DNA of 64,000 nt from Halocynthiibacter sp049608145 (lineage in GTDB: Bacteria; Pseudomonadota; Alphaproteobacteria; Rhodobacterales; Rhodobacteraceae), in NCBI RefSeq assembly GCF_049608145.1, contig NZ_JBMYXF010000011.1, forward strand, positions 1 through 64,000. The letters run 5' to 3'. Under the pieces are notes generated by a model. The model ran no database searches. It saw nothing but the letters and a program-made list of their open reading frames with translations, and had not been told where the DNA came from. Numbering within the stretch: the first letter of the stretch is position 1; each line of letters opens with the position of its first letter. Made by a program: the position numbers and the translations under genes. Of the stretch, positions 43,877 to 52,546 are shown piece by piece.

Positions 43877-44383
43877 ATGAAATCTACTCCAGCCTATATT
43901 TTGCGCAATTGCGTTATTTGGGTGAATAACGATGTTAAGGCCGGGCAGATGTCCGAAGTTGGCATCCCCGCGTTCAAAGTTAAAACTGAGGGCGTTCGCA
44001 ATGCAGGCATGGTGCGTGAACGCCAACTCGCAATGGGATATGAAACTGACGACCTCAAGTTCAAGCTTACAGGGTTTGACCCAGACACAATCGTAGAAGT
44101 AACCGGGAAACCCGGATCGGATAAGCCATTCATGGTGACCGGTGCGCTTGTGGATGAGGACGGGGTGACCAATAACGCGACGCTGTATTTGCGTGGCTTT
44201 ATGAAATCCTTCGCCGGGGGAACGTGGAAGCCGGGGGACAAGGCTGAGGCTGAGTTCGAATTTGTCTGGAATTACTTCAAGTTTCAGATCGGCCAACGTG
44301 ATCTGATTGAAGCCGATGATTTTGACGTCAGCATCGATGGTGTCAGTCAAACCGGCGACATCCGTTCTGCGCTATTGCTGTAA
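43877..44383 (+). CDS. Tail tube protein (FII family)
   Basis: 168 residues of the P2 FII major tube family: ILRNCVIWVNNDVKAGQMSE, GVRNAGMVRERQLAMGYETD, and a beta-barrel C-terminal half ending SQTGDIRSALLL. ATG 43877 has AGGAGA upstream; the longer frame from 43844 has no support. Confidence 0.92.
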   Translation: MKSTPAYILRNCVIWVNNDVKAGQMSEVGIPAFKVKTEGVRNAGMVRERQLAMGYETDDLKFKLTGFDPDTIVEVTGKPGSDKPFMVTGALVDEDGVTNNATLYLRGFMKSFAGGTWKPGDKAEAEFEFVWNYFKFQIGQRDLIEADDFDVSIDGVSQTGDIRSALLL

Positions 44384-44395
44384 GGGAGAATGAAA

Positions 44396-44755
44396 ATGGA
44401 ATTCCCAATTGAAGTCACCCTGAAACGCCCAGTTAAGCTCGGCGATGAGACGCATTCGATCTTGTTGTTTGATGAACCAGACCTTGATGCGCAACTCGCT
44501 TACGCTGAACTGGAGGCGAGTTTTGCAAAACCTCCGACCGTCATTGATGCGGGGCGGGTGACCCGGTTCTGGATTGCGCGCCTAGCGGATGTTTCTGACA
44601 AGGTCGTCGGTAAGATCAAGGGCAGCGATCTTGATGTGATCAATGAAGTCCTTGAAAAGGTGTTAGGTTTTGCATCGGGTGCTGATGAGGATGGCATATC
44701 AGATGATCCAATCTCGGGGGACGAGCCTTCGGGAAACGAACCCCCGGCAAAGTAG
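44396..44755 (+). CDS. Tail assembly chaperone E (unshifted product)
   Basis: 119 residues of the gpE tail-assembly chaperone type (FPIEVTLKRPVKLGDETHSI), acidic at its C-terminus. ATG 44396 is 7 nt after AGGGAG; ATG 44390 is too close. The slippery heptamer G GGA AAC lies in phase at 44731-44737, seven codons before the stop. Confidence 0.85.
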   Translation: MEFPIEVTLKRPVKLGDETHSILLFDEPDLDAQLAYAELEASFAKPPTVIDAGRVTRFWIARLADVSDKVVGKIKGSDLDVINEVLEKVLGFASGADEDGISDDPISGDEPSGNEPPAK

Positions 44756-44904
44756 CAGAAGATCTGCGCTTTGCCGCTGGTTTTGTGGCGTCGGTATTTT
44801 CGACGCCACTGCCACAAGTTCTGGCGATGAAGATTTCCAGCTTTAAGAAGTGGTATGCAGCTGCACAAAAAGTGTTCGATGCAACCCGTCTGAAGTTTGA
44901 ATAG
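44396..44904 (+). CDS. Tail assembly chaperone E-T fusion by -1 frameshift
   Basis: Slippage of -1 at 44731-44737 joins the E frame to an overlapping open frame (44707-44904) that has no start codon of its own. The fused protein is about 169 residues and gains the segment RFAAGFVASVFSTPLPQVLA with an aromatic-basic end (KKWYAAAQKVFDATRLKFE). P2 E/E+E' and lambda G/GT use the same mechanism to set chaperone ratios for tape-measure loading. Confidence 0.8.
44731..44737 (+). other. Slippery heptamer for -1 frameshifting
   Basis: GGGAAAC is in the X XXY YYZ phase of gene E (G-GGA-AAC). Lambda uses GGGAAAG at its G-T junction. It precedes the E stop by 15 nt and lies within the open part of the -1 frame. 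Confidence 0.85.
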
Positions 44905-44906
44905 GC

Positions 44907-45125
44907 TTAGTCGTCAGACAGCGGTTGCTGAAAGCTATTAAGTGCGCCCGGTTGGATCGATCCATCCGGGCCGTTTTCATCTGTGAAGGCGCGATACAGG
45001 GTGACAAGCAGCAATGCAAAGGCTCCAGCGCCCCATATGCCCCCCGCATAAACCCCAAGCGGGATTGTCGCACCAATAGCGGCGGCAATCATCAAAACAG
45101 CAAAAAACATCGCAAAAATATCCAT
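44907..45125 (-). CDS. Small antisense membrane protein
   Basis: 72 residues, with two adjoining hydrophobic segments (about 5-22 and 27-46) and an acidic tail (DENGPDGSIQPG). It lies antisense between the chaperone and the tape-measure gene, with AAAGG before ATG. It fills the gap between the two genes exactly, which supports a real gene. No family is recognised; another lysogenic-conversion candidate. Confidence 0.5.
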   Translation of the reverse strand: MDIFAMFFAVLMIAAAIGATIPLGVYAGGIWGAGAFALLLVTLYRAFTDENGPDGSIQPGALNSFQQPLSDD

Positions 45126-45173
45126 GCCTTTAATCTAGGCATTTTTTGACAAAAACTCAAGGCGGGCAACACA

Positions 45174-47984
45174 ATGGCTGGCAAGCGGATCACGACTGAA
45201 CTTCGAATTAAAGCAGTCGACGAATATTCAGAAAAAATCCGGAATATGTCGGGTGTTACGGGTCGCTTTGCAGCCAAGGTGCGTGCGGAAATGGGGCGAC
45301 TGCAGGATTTGCGTGGCCCTTTGCGCCTGATTGAAGACTTTAAATCTGCGCAATCCACATTCAGTCAGTCCGAGGCTGCAGTGCGGAAGTCACGCCAGCG
45401 CCTAAAAGAGCTGCGCGCGGAAATAAATGCGACCGAAAATCCAACCAAGAAGATGACGCAAGAGTTCGATCGTGCGCAACGCGCTGACGAGAGAATGCGT
45501 CGCACTCACGAGCGAAACAAAACGGAATTATCAGCGCTGCAGGGCAAGTTGCGCTCTGCGGGTATCAATACTGGGGATCTCGCAGGGGAACAGCGCCGTC
45601 TGAGCAACGATCTGGATCGAGCCAGCGGCGCTTTTGCGCGCCAAACGCAGCGCATGGAACGCCTGAAGACCATGCAGGATCGCTTAACTGCGGGTCGTGC
45701 GCGTATGGATCGCACCTTGGCGCGCTCTGCAAACCTTAGCTTTGTTGGCAATGCCGCGATGGCAACCGGGCGGCGTATCATCTCAGGCCTTTCGGCTCCG
45801 ATCATGCAAGCGGTTGAATTTGAATCCGCGATGTCAGATGTGCGCAAAGTCGTGGACTTTGAAAGTCCTGAAGCGTTCAAAACCATGTCTGAGGATATTT
45901 TGCAGCTGTCGACACGGATCCCAATTGCTGCAACGGGTCTCGCTGAAATTGTTGCTGCAGGTGGGCAATCCGGCGTGGCTCAAGATGAACTGACCCGCTT
46001 TGCTGAAATGGCTGCAAAAATTGGCGTGGCTTTTGATATATCCGCGGGGCAATCGGGTGAATCGATGGCCCGCATAAAAACGGCTATGGATCTGGATCTG
46101 GACCAAACTGGATCGCTGTTTGATGCAATGAACCATCTGTCAAACAACTCTGCAGCGCGGGCCGACCAGACGTTGGACTTTCTAAACCGCGCAGGTGCCG
46201 ACGGTGCAAACTTTGGGTTCGATAGTACGGAAACACTCGCGATTGGTGCGGCGATGATCGCGGCAGGTGCCGGGGCGGATACGGCAGGAACATCATTTCG
46301 CAATATGGGGCGGGCGCTGACAAAAGGTGAAAGCGCGACCAACCGTCAATCTGCGGCTTACACAAAACTGGGCCTTGATGCAGGTGCGGTGGCACGCAGT
46401 ATGCAGGAGGACGCTGTGGGCACCACAATGGATGTGTTGCAGCGCCTCAATCAGCTTCCGGATCATCTGCGGGCCTCTACGATGTCAGACCTGTTTGGTG
46501 ATGAGGCGCGTGAGCTGACCAAACTATTGAACAACATGGAACTCATGCCTGAGATGTTGGGCATGGTTGCGGATGAGACGCAATACCTTGGAAGCTCAGA
46601 GGCTGAATATGCTGAGAGATCGAAAACCACGGCGAATAATATGCAGTTGGCGCGCAATCAAATGACACGATTGGGGGTGAGTGTTGGTGAGGTGGTTTTG
46701 CCCGCTCTCAATGAATTGCTGACAAAGTCTCAGGTGTTTATTGATAAGATGGTGATCTGGACGAAGGAGCACCCAAAGCTCACGAAATGGTTGGTTATCG
46801 GTGGCCTTGCCCTTGGGGCCATGGCTGTCGCCGGTGGCGTTTTGTTGACCGTGGCTGCGGGGCTTATTGGCACTCTGGCCGTTTTGCGGTTTGGGTTGGT
46901 TGGCCTTGGTGCGCGTGCAATGTTTGCTGGCGGTGGGGTTTCTAACTTGACCGGACGATTTGGGCGGCTTGGACGAATGCGCCGTTTTAGGTTGGCACGA
47001 CTGATTACTCCTCTACGTTGGGGCGCAAGTTTAATTCCTGCAATTAACTGGGGATCTATGTTTGGCCGCTTGGGGCGGTTTGGCATGAATGCATCGGGCT
47101 GGGGGCGGTTGATTACACCGCTCAAATGGTTGGGCCGTGGGGCCTTGCGGTTTATCCCTGTTATTGGTTGGGCAATTTTTGCTGCAGAGATTGGATACTT
47201 TGCTTGGAATTCCATCATCAAACCGCTTGGCTGGGATAAATACCTCAGCCGCGACGGCCTTGTTGAAGGGCTCAATGGTTTGACGCCGGGGTTTGAGTGG
47301 GGATGGATTATTGATCAGATCCGCTGGACTGTGTTCTTGCCCGCTACGGCTTTGATGTCCGCTTGGAAAGTTCTTCGCGGGGAAGCGACATGGCGCGATA
47401 TCATTGAGGATATTCCTTGGATGAGTTGGTTCAACTTTGAATGGATCGATCTTTTACCTTCATGGGATTGGTCCGCAATTATACCCGATTTTAATCTTGG
47501 GGGTATGTTCGCCGCAGTGCCGGGCGCTGCTTCTGAAGTGCCAGGTGGGGCGGCTCCCTTTCAACGTGGCGCTGACAGAGGCTATGGAGGGGAGCGTGCA
47601 TTGGGTGGTCCTGTTGCTGCAGGGCGGCCCTATCTCGTGAATGAAAATACACCACGTTCTGAGATATTTGTGCCGTCAACATCGGGTGGGATTTTGAATG
47701 TCGCCCAGGCGCAAAGTGTTATGCGCAAATCTCTACAGGGTGGTGGCCGTATTCGAGCGGCTGGTCTTGCTGCACTTACATCTTCGGCACTTGCGGGGTC
47801 GGCTGCGGCGATGCCCTCTGGCGGGGCACCAGTCGGTCAATCCACCACAACGCGCGTGGAAATTGGCAGCATTCAGATCACGGCACCCTCAGGCGTTTCT
47901 GATCCTGAAGGGTTGGTCAATCTTTTGGAGGCGCGATTGGGAGACCGTATCTCGGCGACCCTTGCTGCAAGCTTTTCTGATTAA
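45174..47984 (+). CDS. Tape measure protein (TP901 core type)
   Basis: 936 residues. The N-terminal coiled coil (about 55-185) precedes the TP901 core (FESAMSDVRKVVDFESPEAF; LSTRIPIAATGLAEIVAAGG; AADTAGTSFRNMGRAL-like ADTAGTSFRNMGRALTKGE), followed by hydrophobic segments (about 538-585) and a Trp-rich region. It spans the tail tube and sets its length, about 140 nm by the usual 0.15 nm per residue rule. A basic Gly/Ala-rich C-terminus is likely the baseplate contact. Confidence 0.92.
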   Translation: MAGKRITTELRIKAVDEYSEKIRNMSGVTGRFAAKVRAEMGRLQDLRGPLRLIEDFKSAQSTFSQSEAAVRKSRQRLKELRAEINATENPTKKMTQEFDRAQRADERMRRTHERNKTELSALQGKLRSAGINTGDLAGEQRRLSNDLDRASGAFARQTQRMERLKTMQDRLTAGRARMDRTLARSANLSFVGNAAMATGRRIISGLSAPIMQAVEFESAMSDVRKVVDFESPEAFKTMSEDILQLSTRIPIAATGLAEIVAAGGQSGVAQDELTRFAEMAAKIGVAFDISAGQSGESMARIKTAMDLDLDQTGSLFDAMNHLSNNSAARADQTLDFLNRAGADGANFGFDSTETLAIGAAMIAAGAGADTAGTSFRNMGRALTKGESATNRQSAAYTKLGLDAGAVARSMQEDAVGTTMDVLQRLNQLPDHLRASTMSDLFGDEARELTKLLNNMELMPEMLGMVADETQYLGSSEAEYAERSKTTANNMQLARNQMTRLGVSVGEVVLPALNELLTKSQVFIDKMVIWTKEHPKLTKWLVIGGLALGAMAVAGGVLLTVAAGLIGTLAVLRFGLVGLGARAMFAGGGVSNLTGRFGRLGRMRRFRLARLITPLRWGASLIPAINWGSMFGRLGRFGMNASGWGRLITPLKWLGRGALRFIPVIGWAIFAAEIGYFAWNSIIKPLGWDKYLSRDGLVEGLNGLTPGFEWGWIIDQIRWTVFLPATALMSAWKVLRGEATWRDIIEDIPWMSWFNFEWIDLLPSWDWSAIIPDFNLGGMFAAVPGAASEVPGGAAPFQRGADRGYGGERALGGPVAAGRPYLVNENTPRSEIFVPSTSGGILNVAQAQSVMRKSLQGGGRIRAAGLAALTSSALAGSAAAMPSGGAPVGQSTTTRVEIGSIQITAPSGVSDPEGLVNLLEARLGDRISATLAASFSD

Positions 47985-47995
47985 GGAGACATCAT

Positions 47996-48418
47996 ATGTC
48001 TGGACCCGTCACCATGGCCCTTGGGCCGTTTATGTTTAAGTCACATGGCTTTAGCTACACAGATGTCAGTCGGAAGCTGGATACGACCTGGGCGGAACTT
48101 GAAACCGTAGGTGGCCTGAACGCGCTGCAATGGACTGGCCCGCGTTCTGAAACCATCACCATCAACGGGGTTTTGTTCCCCGCTGAATGGGGTGGGGCTG
48201 GAACTTTGGAAGGGGTGCGCCTGGCCGCGAAAAACGGGTTTCCGCTAATATTCGTGAGTTTAGGCGGAAAGGTATTTGGTAATCATGCCATCCAAACCGT
48301 TGATGAAGACCGCACGGTACATGATCGCCATGGTGCGCCAAGGCGGAATGCCTATTCGATTGGATTGAAACGCATGGGGTCGGGGTTTTCTTTACGCTCT
48401 CTCTTGGGAGGGATGTGA
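47996..48418 (+). CDS. Tail protein U
   Basis: 140 residues of the P2 gpU family: TMALGPFMFKSHGFSYTDVS, the conserved WTGPRSETITINGVLFP, and the basic end RRNAYSIGLKRMGSGFSLRS. A tail-tube/baseplate hub component. AAGGAG precedes ATG; the stop overlaps gene X. Confidence 0.9.
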   Translation: MSGPVTMALGPFMFKSHGFSYTDVSRKLDTTWAELETVGGLNALQWTGPRSETITINGVLFPAEWGGAGTLEGVRLAAKNGFPLIFVSLGGKVFGNHAIQTVDEDRTVHDRHGAPRRNAYSIGLKRMGSGFSLRSLLGGM

Positions 48419-48627
48419 TGTCGTCCACATATATCACCAAAGAAAATGATGCTTTGGATTTGATTTGCGCCCGCCATTATGGTCGCCAGGCTGGTGCCGT
48501 TGAAAGGGTTCTGGAGGCAAACCCGGATATTACGCCCATTGCACATCGCCCACCTGCTGGTGTGCGAATTACACTGCCAGACGTTGTTCTGAATAAATCC
48601 AAGGGGGCGGTGAAACTATGGGACTAA
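48418..48627 (+). CDS. Tail protein X (LysM-like)
   Basis: 69 residues with a LysM-like plan typical of P2 gpX: YITKENDALDLICARHYGRQ, AVERVLEANPDITPIA, and PAGVRITLPDV. It probably binds peptidoglycan or the hub during infection. ATG 48418 overlaps the gpU stop; the 3' end overlaps gene D by 10 bp. Confidence 0.88.
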   Translation: MSSTYITKENDALDLICARHYGRQAGAVERVLEANPDITPIAHRPPAGVRITLPDVVLNKSKGAVKLWD

Positions 48628-49640
48628 TTACGCATCCAAAGATTCATGTTGATATCGATGGTGTGCCTGTATCGGGGTTGTTTTTCAAACGTCTGATAAG
48701 CCTTGAAATCATTGACCGCGAGGGCATCCGTTCAGACACGTTGCGATTGGTGTTTAACGATGCTGCACCGCATTTTGACAGTCCGCGCCGAGGAGCCGTT
48801 GCCAATGTGACGATCCAACCAAATGACGGGGGTGGCGGGTTTGTTGGATCCTATGTGATCGATAGCGTGGATTACAATTGCCACCCTTACACGATCTCTG
48901 TTGGCGGGCATTCTGCAGACCTACGCTCTGAAATGAAGACGCAAAGATCGAGGCATTGGGATGATCGATCGGTCAAAGACATCGTGTCGGAAATCGCGGG
49001 TGCCTATGATCTGGAGGTCAAGATATCAGATGTTGTGTCGTCTCATGTCTACAAATGGATTGGCCAGCAAGATGAATCCGATCTTCAGTTTTTGGAACGC
49101 TTGGCCAAGCGCCATGGGGCTTTGTTCACGATAAAGAATGGTGCGCTGCTTTGGCTGGAACGTGGAGTAGGTAAGACTGCAGATGGGGTCGAGGTGCCCG
49201 CTGCTGTCATCGTGTTTGAGGCAATTATCGCGGACAGTTGTCGGACGTCTGAAACTGATGTGGATCGGTTTGGCAAGGTGAAGGCATTCTATCAGGATCG
49301 GGCAGGGGCCAAACGCCAAGAGGTTGTCGTTGACGGTGATCCAGACGCCAGCGGTGAACATGTCATTCGCGAAGCCTTCGGAACGAAAGCAGAGGCGCTG
49401 GCTGGGGCGCAAGCCTTTGCGCGTGAAATGTTGCGTGGCCTCGTGAACACCACATGTACGATCTCAGGTCGGCCAGGTTTGATGGCGGGACAGCCTCTCT
49501 CTTATCTTGGGGTGCGACCGGGGATTGACGGAAAGCAGTTCATTTTGGGCATGGTGAAACACAATTTCTCCAAATCAAGTGGGCTTCAAACCTCCTTTAA
49601 GGGGACGTTGAAAGCCACAAAGCTGAAAGTGAAAAACTGA
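48618..49640 (+). CDS. Tail hub protein D (late control D family)
   Basis: 340 residues of the P2 gpD/phage late control D family: the N-terminal barrel (HPKIHVDIDGVPVSGLFFKR), RSRHWDDRSVKDIVSEIAGAYD in part, and LQFLERLAKRHGALFTIKNG. It forms the trimeric hub below the tube and carries the gpV spike. Last gene of the tail operon. Confidence 0.92.
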   Translation: MGLITHPKIHVDIDGVPVSGLFFKRLISLEIIDREGIRSDTLRLVFNDAAPHFDSPRRGAVANVTIQPNDGGGGFVGSYVIDSVDYNCHPYTISVGGHSADLRSEMKTQRSRHWDDRSVKDIVSEIAGAYDLEVKISDVVSSHVYKWIGQQDESDLQFLERLAKRHGALFTIKNGALLWLERGVGKTADGVEVPAAVIVFEAIIADSCRTSETDVDRFGKVKAFYQDRAGAKRQEVVVDGDPDASGEHVIREAFGTKAEALAGAQAFAREMLRGLVNTTCTISGRPGLMAGQPLSYLGVRPGIDGKQFILGMVKHNFSKSSGLQTSFKGTLKATKLKVKN

Positions 49641-49775
49641 AAGCGGCGGAATAGTTGAATGTTGGAAGGCGGGCAATTGTGTGGCGTTCCCAATCGTCGG
49701 AAGTTGGATGCAGGGACAGGCTCTGACGCATCCCGATGTACGAAATTATTACAAAAGTAAAAAGGAAGTAATGCT

Positions 49776-50198
49776 GTGAACCCGTCACCTCCACCAACAT
49801 ATATAAATGAATTGATGGTTCTTCTGATGTCAGCACTTGGCTTGCAACATTATGCGCCTGAGCTGTTCTTGGGTGGCCTCGCAATGGCCTTGGCGGGTGC
49901 GTTTGCAGCATCTCGTGTGCTTGAAACCGGCATGGTTCAACGGGCAAAACCTCTAAGCTTCCTCGGCACATTTTCGACAGGCCTGTTTGTGTCGGTCATG
50001 GCTGCTGCGGCCGCTGATGTATGGATGCCTGAAGCCCCCTTGGTGTTGATCATGGGCGTGTCGGGCTTGGTGTCGTCGTTTGTGTTGCCGCTTATCTTGA
50101 AGGTGGCGTCTCGGCTGAGTTCGCGCGCGGACGCAATCACAGATCGCGGGCTGGATAGGATTTTGCCTGCAAAGGGTAAGAATAAGCCCAAAGATTAA
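49776..50198 (+). CDS. Holin-like membrane protein
   Basis: 140 residues with three hydrophobic segments (about 30-47, 65-82, 89-110) and a basic tail (LSSRADAITDRGLDRILPAK). Start GTG 49776 has AAGGAAG upstream. The position directly before the lysozyme and the size suggest a class I-like holin that times lysis; no family proof. Terminated at 50232-50252. Confidence 0.65.
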   Translation: MNPSPPPTYINELMVLLMSALGLQHYAPELFLGGLAMALAGAFAASRVLETGMVQRAKPLSFLGTFSTGLFVSVMAAAAADVWMPEAPLVLIMGVSGLVSSFVLPLILKVASRLSSRADAITDRGLDRILPAKGKNKPKD

Positions 50199-50231
50199 AG
50201 CTGACTTTGCCCATCTTCTGAAAATACCCAC

Positions 50232-50252
50232 CCGCTTTCGAGCGGTTTTTTT
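50232..50252 (+). terminator. UUCG-loop terminator
   Basis: CCGCT-TTCG-AGCGG followed by seven T lies between the holin-like gene and the lysozyme. Readthrough or an extra promoter must supply lysozyme. Confidence 0.88.
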
Positions 50253-50295
50253 GTGCCCGAATGGTCGGGCGCTGTTTCATATGAAAGGACTATCA

Positions 50296-51093
50296 ATGTT
50301 TAAACTTGTTGAAAACTGGCGAGAAATCGCATGGCGTTCACATTCAATGTGGGGGTTCTACCTGACGGGTGCGTTCCTGCTGCTGCCTGAACTCATCTTC
50401 TATGGCTTTGGGGTCGATACCAACCCGCGCCTTTGGTGGTTTGCGGCGCTGTTTGCGTGGCTTTACGGGATGTTTGGGCGGCTTCTGACACAGGCGAAAG
50501 TTGATCGCACCACGACGCGCAGCCCGGTTCCTGTGGCCCTGATCGCAGCGGTCCTTGTTGGGGCGCTGATGTTTGGTGATTGGCGTGGCGGTGATACTCC
50601 GCTTGCAGGGCCTGACGTTGTCGAGTTGGTGGATGATGATGCGGATCAATTCTTGGCGGTCGCGGTGCCCTTTGTTGGTCGTTGGGAAGGGCTGCGTTTG
50701 GTGGCTTACCAAGACATCGTTGGGGTCTGGACGGTTTGCTATGGTGAAACCAAAGGCGTGCAGCCGGGGGATCAATATAGCCAGGCTGAATGTGACGCGA
50801 TGTTGGCCGTTCAACTGATGGCCTATCGCGATGGGCTGCATGAATATCTGACGTCCGAGACGATCTCGCAGCGATTGCCGGTGCATCGTGATGTCGCGTT
50901 TACCAGTCTTGCTTATAATGTTGGCAAGGCTGGGGCGGGGCGCAGCACCGCTGTGCGCCGCCTGAACGCGTCTGACATCGCTGGGGCGTGCGAAGCGCTG
51001 ACCTGGTGGAATAAGGCTGGTCAGCGTGTCGTGCGCGGTCTTGTTATGCGCCGGGCGGATGAACATGGTTTCTGCATGCGGGGGCTGGCGTGA
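50296..51093 (+). CDS. Membrane-anchored GH24 lysozyme (endolysin)
   Basis: 265 residues. The first 95 residues hold three membrane helices (about 20-37, 45-60, 77-94), like a holin-type domain. The C-terminal domain is a T4-type glycoside hydrolase 24 with the Glu-8x-Asp-5x-Thr triad intact (E131, D140, T146 in WEGLRLVAYQDIVGVWTVCYG), cutting peptidoglycan. The N-terminal anchor may make it a signal-arrest-release endolysin or a holin-lysin fusion. ATG 50296 follows AAAGGA; ATG 50281 is the alternative. Confidence 0.85.
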   Translation: MFKLVENWREIAWRSHSMWGFYLTGAFLLLPELIFYGFGVDTNPRLWWFAALFAWLYGMFGRLLTQAKVDRTTTRSPVPVALIAAVLVGALMFGDWRGGDTPLAGPDVVELVDDDADQFLAVAVPFVGRWEGLRLVAYQDIVGVWTVCYGETKGVQPGDQYSQAECDAMLAVQLMAYRDGLHEYLTSETISQRLPVHRDVAFTSLAYNVGKAGAGRSTAVRRLNASDIAGACEALTWWNKAGQRVVRGLVMRRADEHGFCMRGLA

Positions 51094-51491
51094 TGTCCGG
51101 TATCATCGCGTTCATGATCAAGATCGGGTTCGGTGGCATGGTCGACAAAGCCATTGGCCACATGGAACGCCGGGCAGAACTGGCAAACGACAGTGACCGT
51201 TTGCGCGCAGAGACTGCCGTCGAGTTCGCGCGCCAGGCCGTCCAAGAAACGCAAATCATGGCGGATTACAACAAAGCCAAACTGTCATTCCCGTGGTTCT
51301 GGATCCTTGCAGCGATGTTCATCGTGCCGCTGGCGCTCTGGTGGGCGGCGGTCATTCTGGACAGTGTGTTTGGGTTCGCCTGGAATGTGGCGAACCTGCC
51401 GACGCCGCAAATGCAGCTATGGGCTGGCGACATGATCAAATGGTTGTTCTACGTCGGATCGGGTGTCGGTGCGATCAAGGCGTTCCGATAA
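51093..51491 (+). CDS. Membrane protein of the lysis cassette
   Basis: 132 residues: an amphipathic helical start (ERRAELANDSDRLRAETAVE), then two membrane helices (about 69-90 and 108-125). It is joined to the lysozyme by a TGATG overlap. It could be a second holin, an antiholin or a spanin-like factor; the 3-helix plan fits the small phage holin families better than a spanin. Confidence 0.6.
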   Translation: MSGIIAFMIKIGFGGMVDKAIGHMERRAELANDSDRLRAETAVEFARQAVQETQIMADYNKAKLSFPWFWILAAMFIVPLALWWAAVILDSVFGFAWNVANLPTPQMQLWAGDMIKWLFYVGSGVGAIKAFR

Positions 51492-51583
51492 TAATCTCTG
51501 CAGGTGGGGGATCTTCTTCAGGTCTACGTCATTTTTTCCCTTTCAAAATGTTCAGGTTTACTGAGTAAATCTTGGTTTACGAC

Positions 51584-51612
51584 TTGAGTGATAGGGCCAA
51601 CGGCCCTATATT
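51584..51612 (+). promoter_or_regulatory. Promoter with an operator inside its spacer
   Basis: TTGAGT (51584-51589), 17-bp spacer, TATATT (51607-51612). The spacer is almost filled by the perfect palindrome ATAGGGCC-AAC-GGCCCTAT (51591-51609), which overlaps the -10 box. A bound dimer would block RNA polymerase. It drives the small cassette at 51656-52265, whose third gene encodes an HTH protein. Confidence 0.65.
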
Positions 51613-51655
51613 GAGTGTACAGGGCAACGAAGCCCGCCACGGAAAAGGATTTAAA

Positions 51656-51853
51656 ATGTCATTCATCAAAACGACCCCCGGAAAAGCCTGCAAGATTGTT
51701 TCAATACTGAACGCAGAATGGGTGCAGAAACCCCACTCCTTAGTAAAAGAAGCTTATGCACTAGACGGCACAATAATTGCCTATACTGATGTAAGCGGTT
51801 GGTTCACTGCTAACGCTTACGCCGATGTCGACACATCCGGTGTGGAGGCATAA
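51656..51853 (+). CDS. Small protein of unknown function, cassette gene 1
   Basis: 65 residues (MSFIKTTPGKACKIVSILNA, ...), mostly beta. GGAAAAGGA precedes ATG 51656. The first gene of a three-gene cassette with its own promoter. No family recognised. Confidence 0.55.
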   Translation: MSFIKTTPGKACKIVSILNAEWVQKPHSLVKEAYALDGTIIAYTDVSGWFTANAYADVDTSGVEA

Positions 51854-51855
51854 GC

Positions 51856-52053
51856 ATGGATATTCTGTACGTGATAGCCCCTTGGGGTAGTAATTTGGTA
51901 GAATATGCAGAGCGTATTGAGGGGGCGATTGCTCTGGTGTGTTGCATACGCCCATCACCATGTGGTCGCTTTATTGTTGTCGCCACTACTGATAGAGCAC
52001 AGGCTATTCGGTTTCTTGAAGAAGACGGCTTTGATCGTGAGGATGTTTTATAA
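51856..52053 (+). CDS. Small protein of unknown function, cassette gene 2
   Basis: 65 residues (MDILYVIAPWGSNLVEYAER, ...), alpha/beta, with an acidic end (FLEEDGFDREDVL). It starts 2 nt after gene 1 and its stop overlaps the HTH gene by one base. Unknown function. Confidence 0.55.
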   Translation: MDILYVIAPWGSNLVEYAERIEGAIALVCCIRPSPCGRFIVVATTDRAQAIRFLEEDGFDREDVL

Positions 52054-52265
52054 TGAACAATATTGAGTTCAAAAAACTGCGCCAAAAGCTCGGCCTAACC
52101 TTGGCTGAGCTTGGTTCAATACTAGATACTGATCCACGTACAATTCGAAAGTGGGAAGCCGATGGTGCAGCCAGCACGTCGCGTGACCCTAATCCAATTG
52201 CTTGCCGGGTTCTGGAATGGCTCCGAGATGGATACCGTCCGTCACAGTGGCCCGACGGTAAATAA
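52053..52265 (+). CDS. HTH protein, cassette gene 3
   Basis: 70 residues, an XRE-type helix-turn-helix (FKKLRQKLGLTLAELGSILD, then TDPRTIRKWEADG) with a short Trp-containing tail (RVLEWLRDGYRPSQWPDG). This DNA-recognition plan is common in phage and plasmid small regulators. It may bind the palindrome in the cassette promoter. Confidence 0.7.
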   Translation: MNNIEFKKLRQKLGLTLAELGSILDTDPRTIRKWEADGAASTSRDPNPIACRVLEWLRDGYRPSQWPDGK

Positions 52266-52546
52266 TAAACAGTTCGCCTGTCATTTAGATTGATCCGGTC
52301 GTATCGGTTCAGGCTGCGTTGCGGCCTGTCACGCTGAGTGTGGCACGCCACTATGTGGTTAAATGTGAAACCCCATCCGAAAAATAGAAATAAATCCATC
52401 TTCGCCCTATATAGGGGCGGGGGTAAGCAGTGCTGAAACACTGCATACCATGCAGCATGCGTTAACAAAGCTGCATCGACGTCCGCTAAGATATCGCCGC
52501 CCGACACTCGCGAGTGTGTCAGCGGCTTAATCTGGAATCATCCAAA

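Noticed and set aside
15996..51491. Gene transfer agent
   Set aside because: Integrase, immunity switch, primase, helicase and a contractile tail show a temperate phage; Rhodobacterales gene transfer agents lack these and have siphovirus-type tails.
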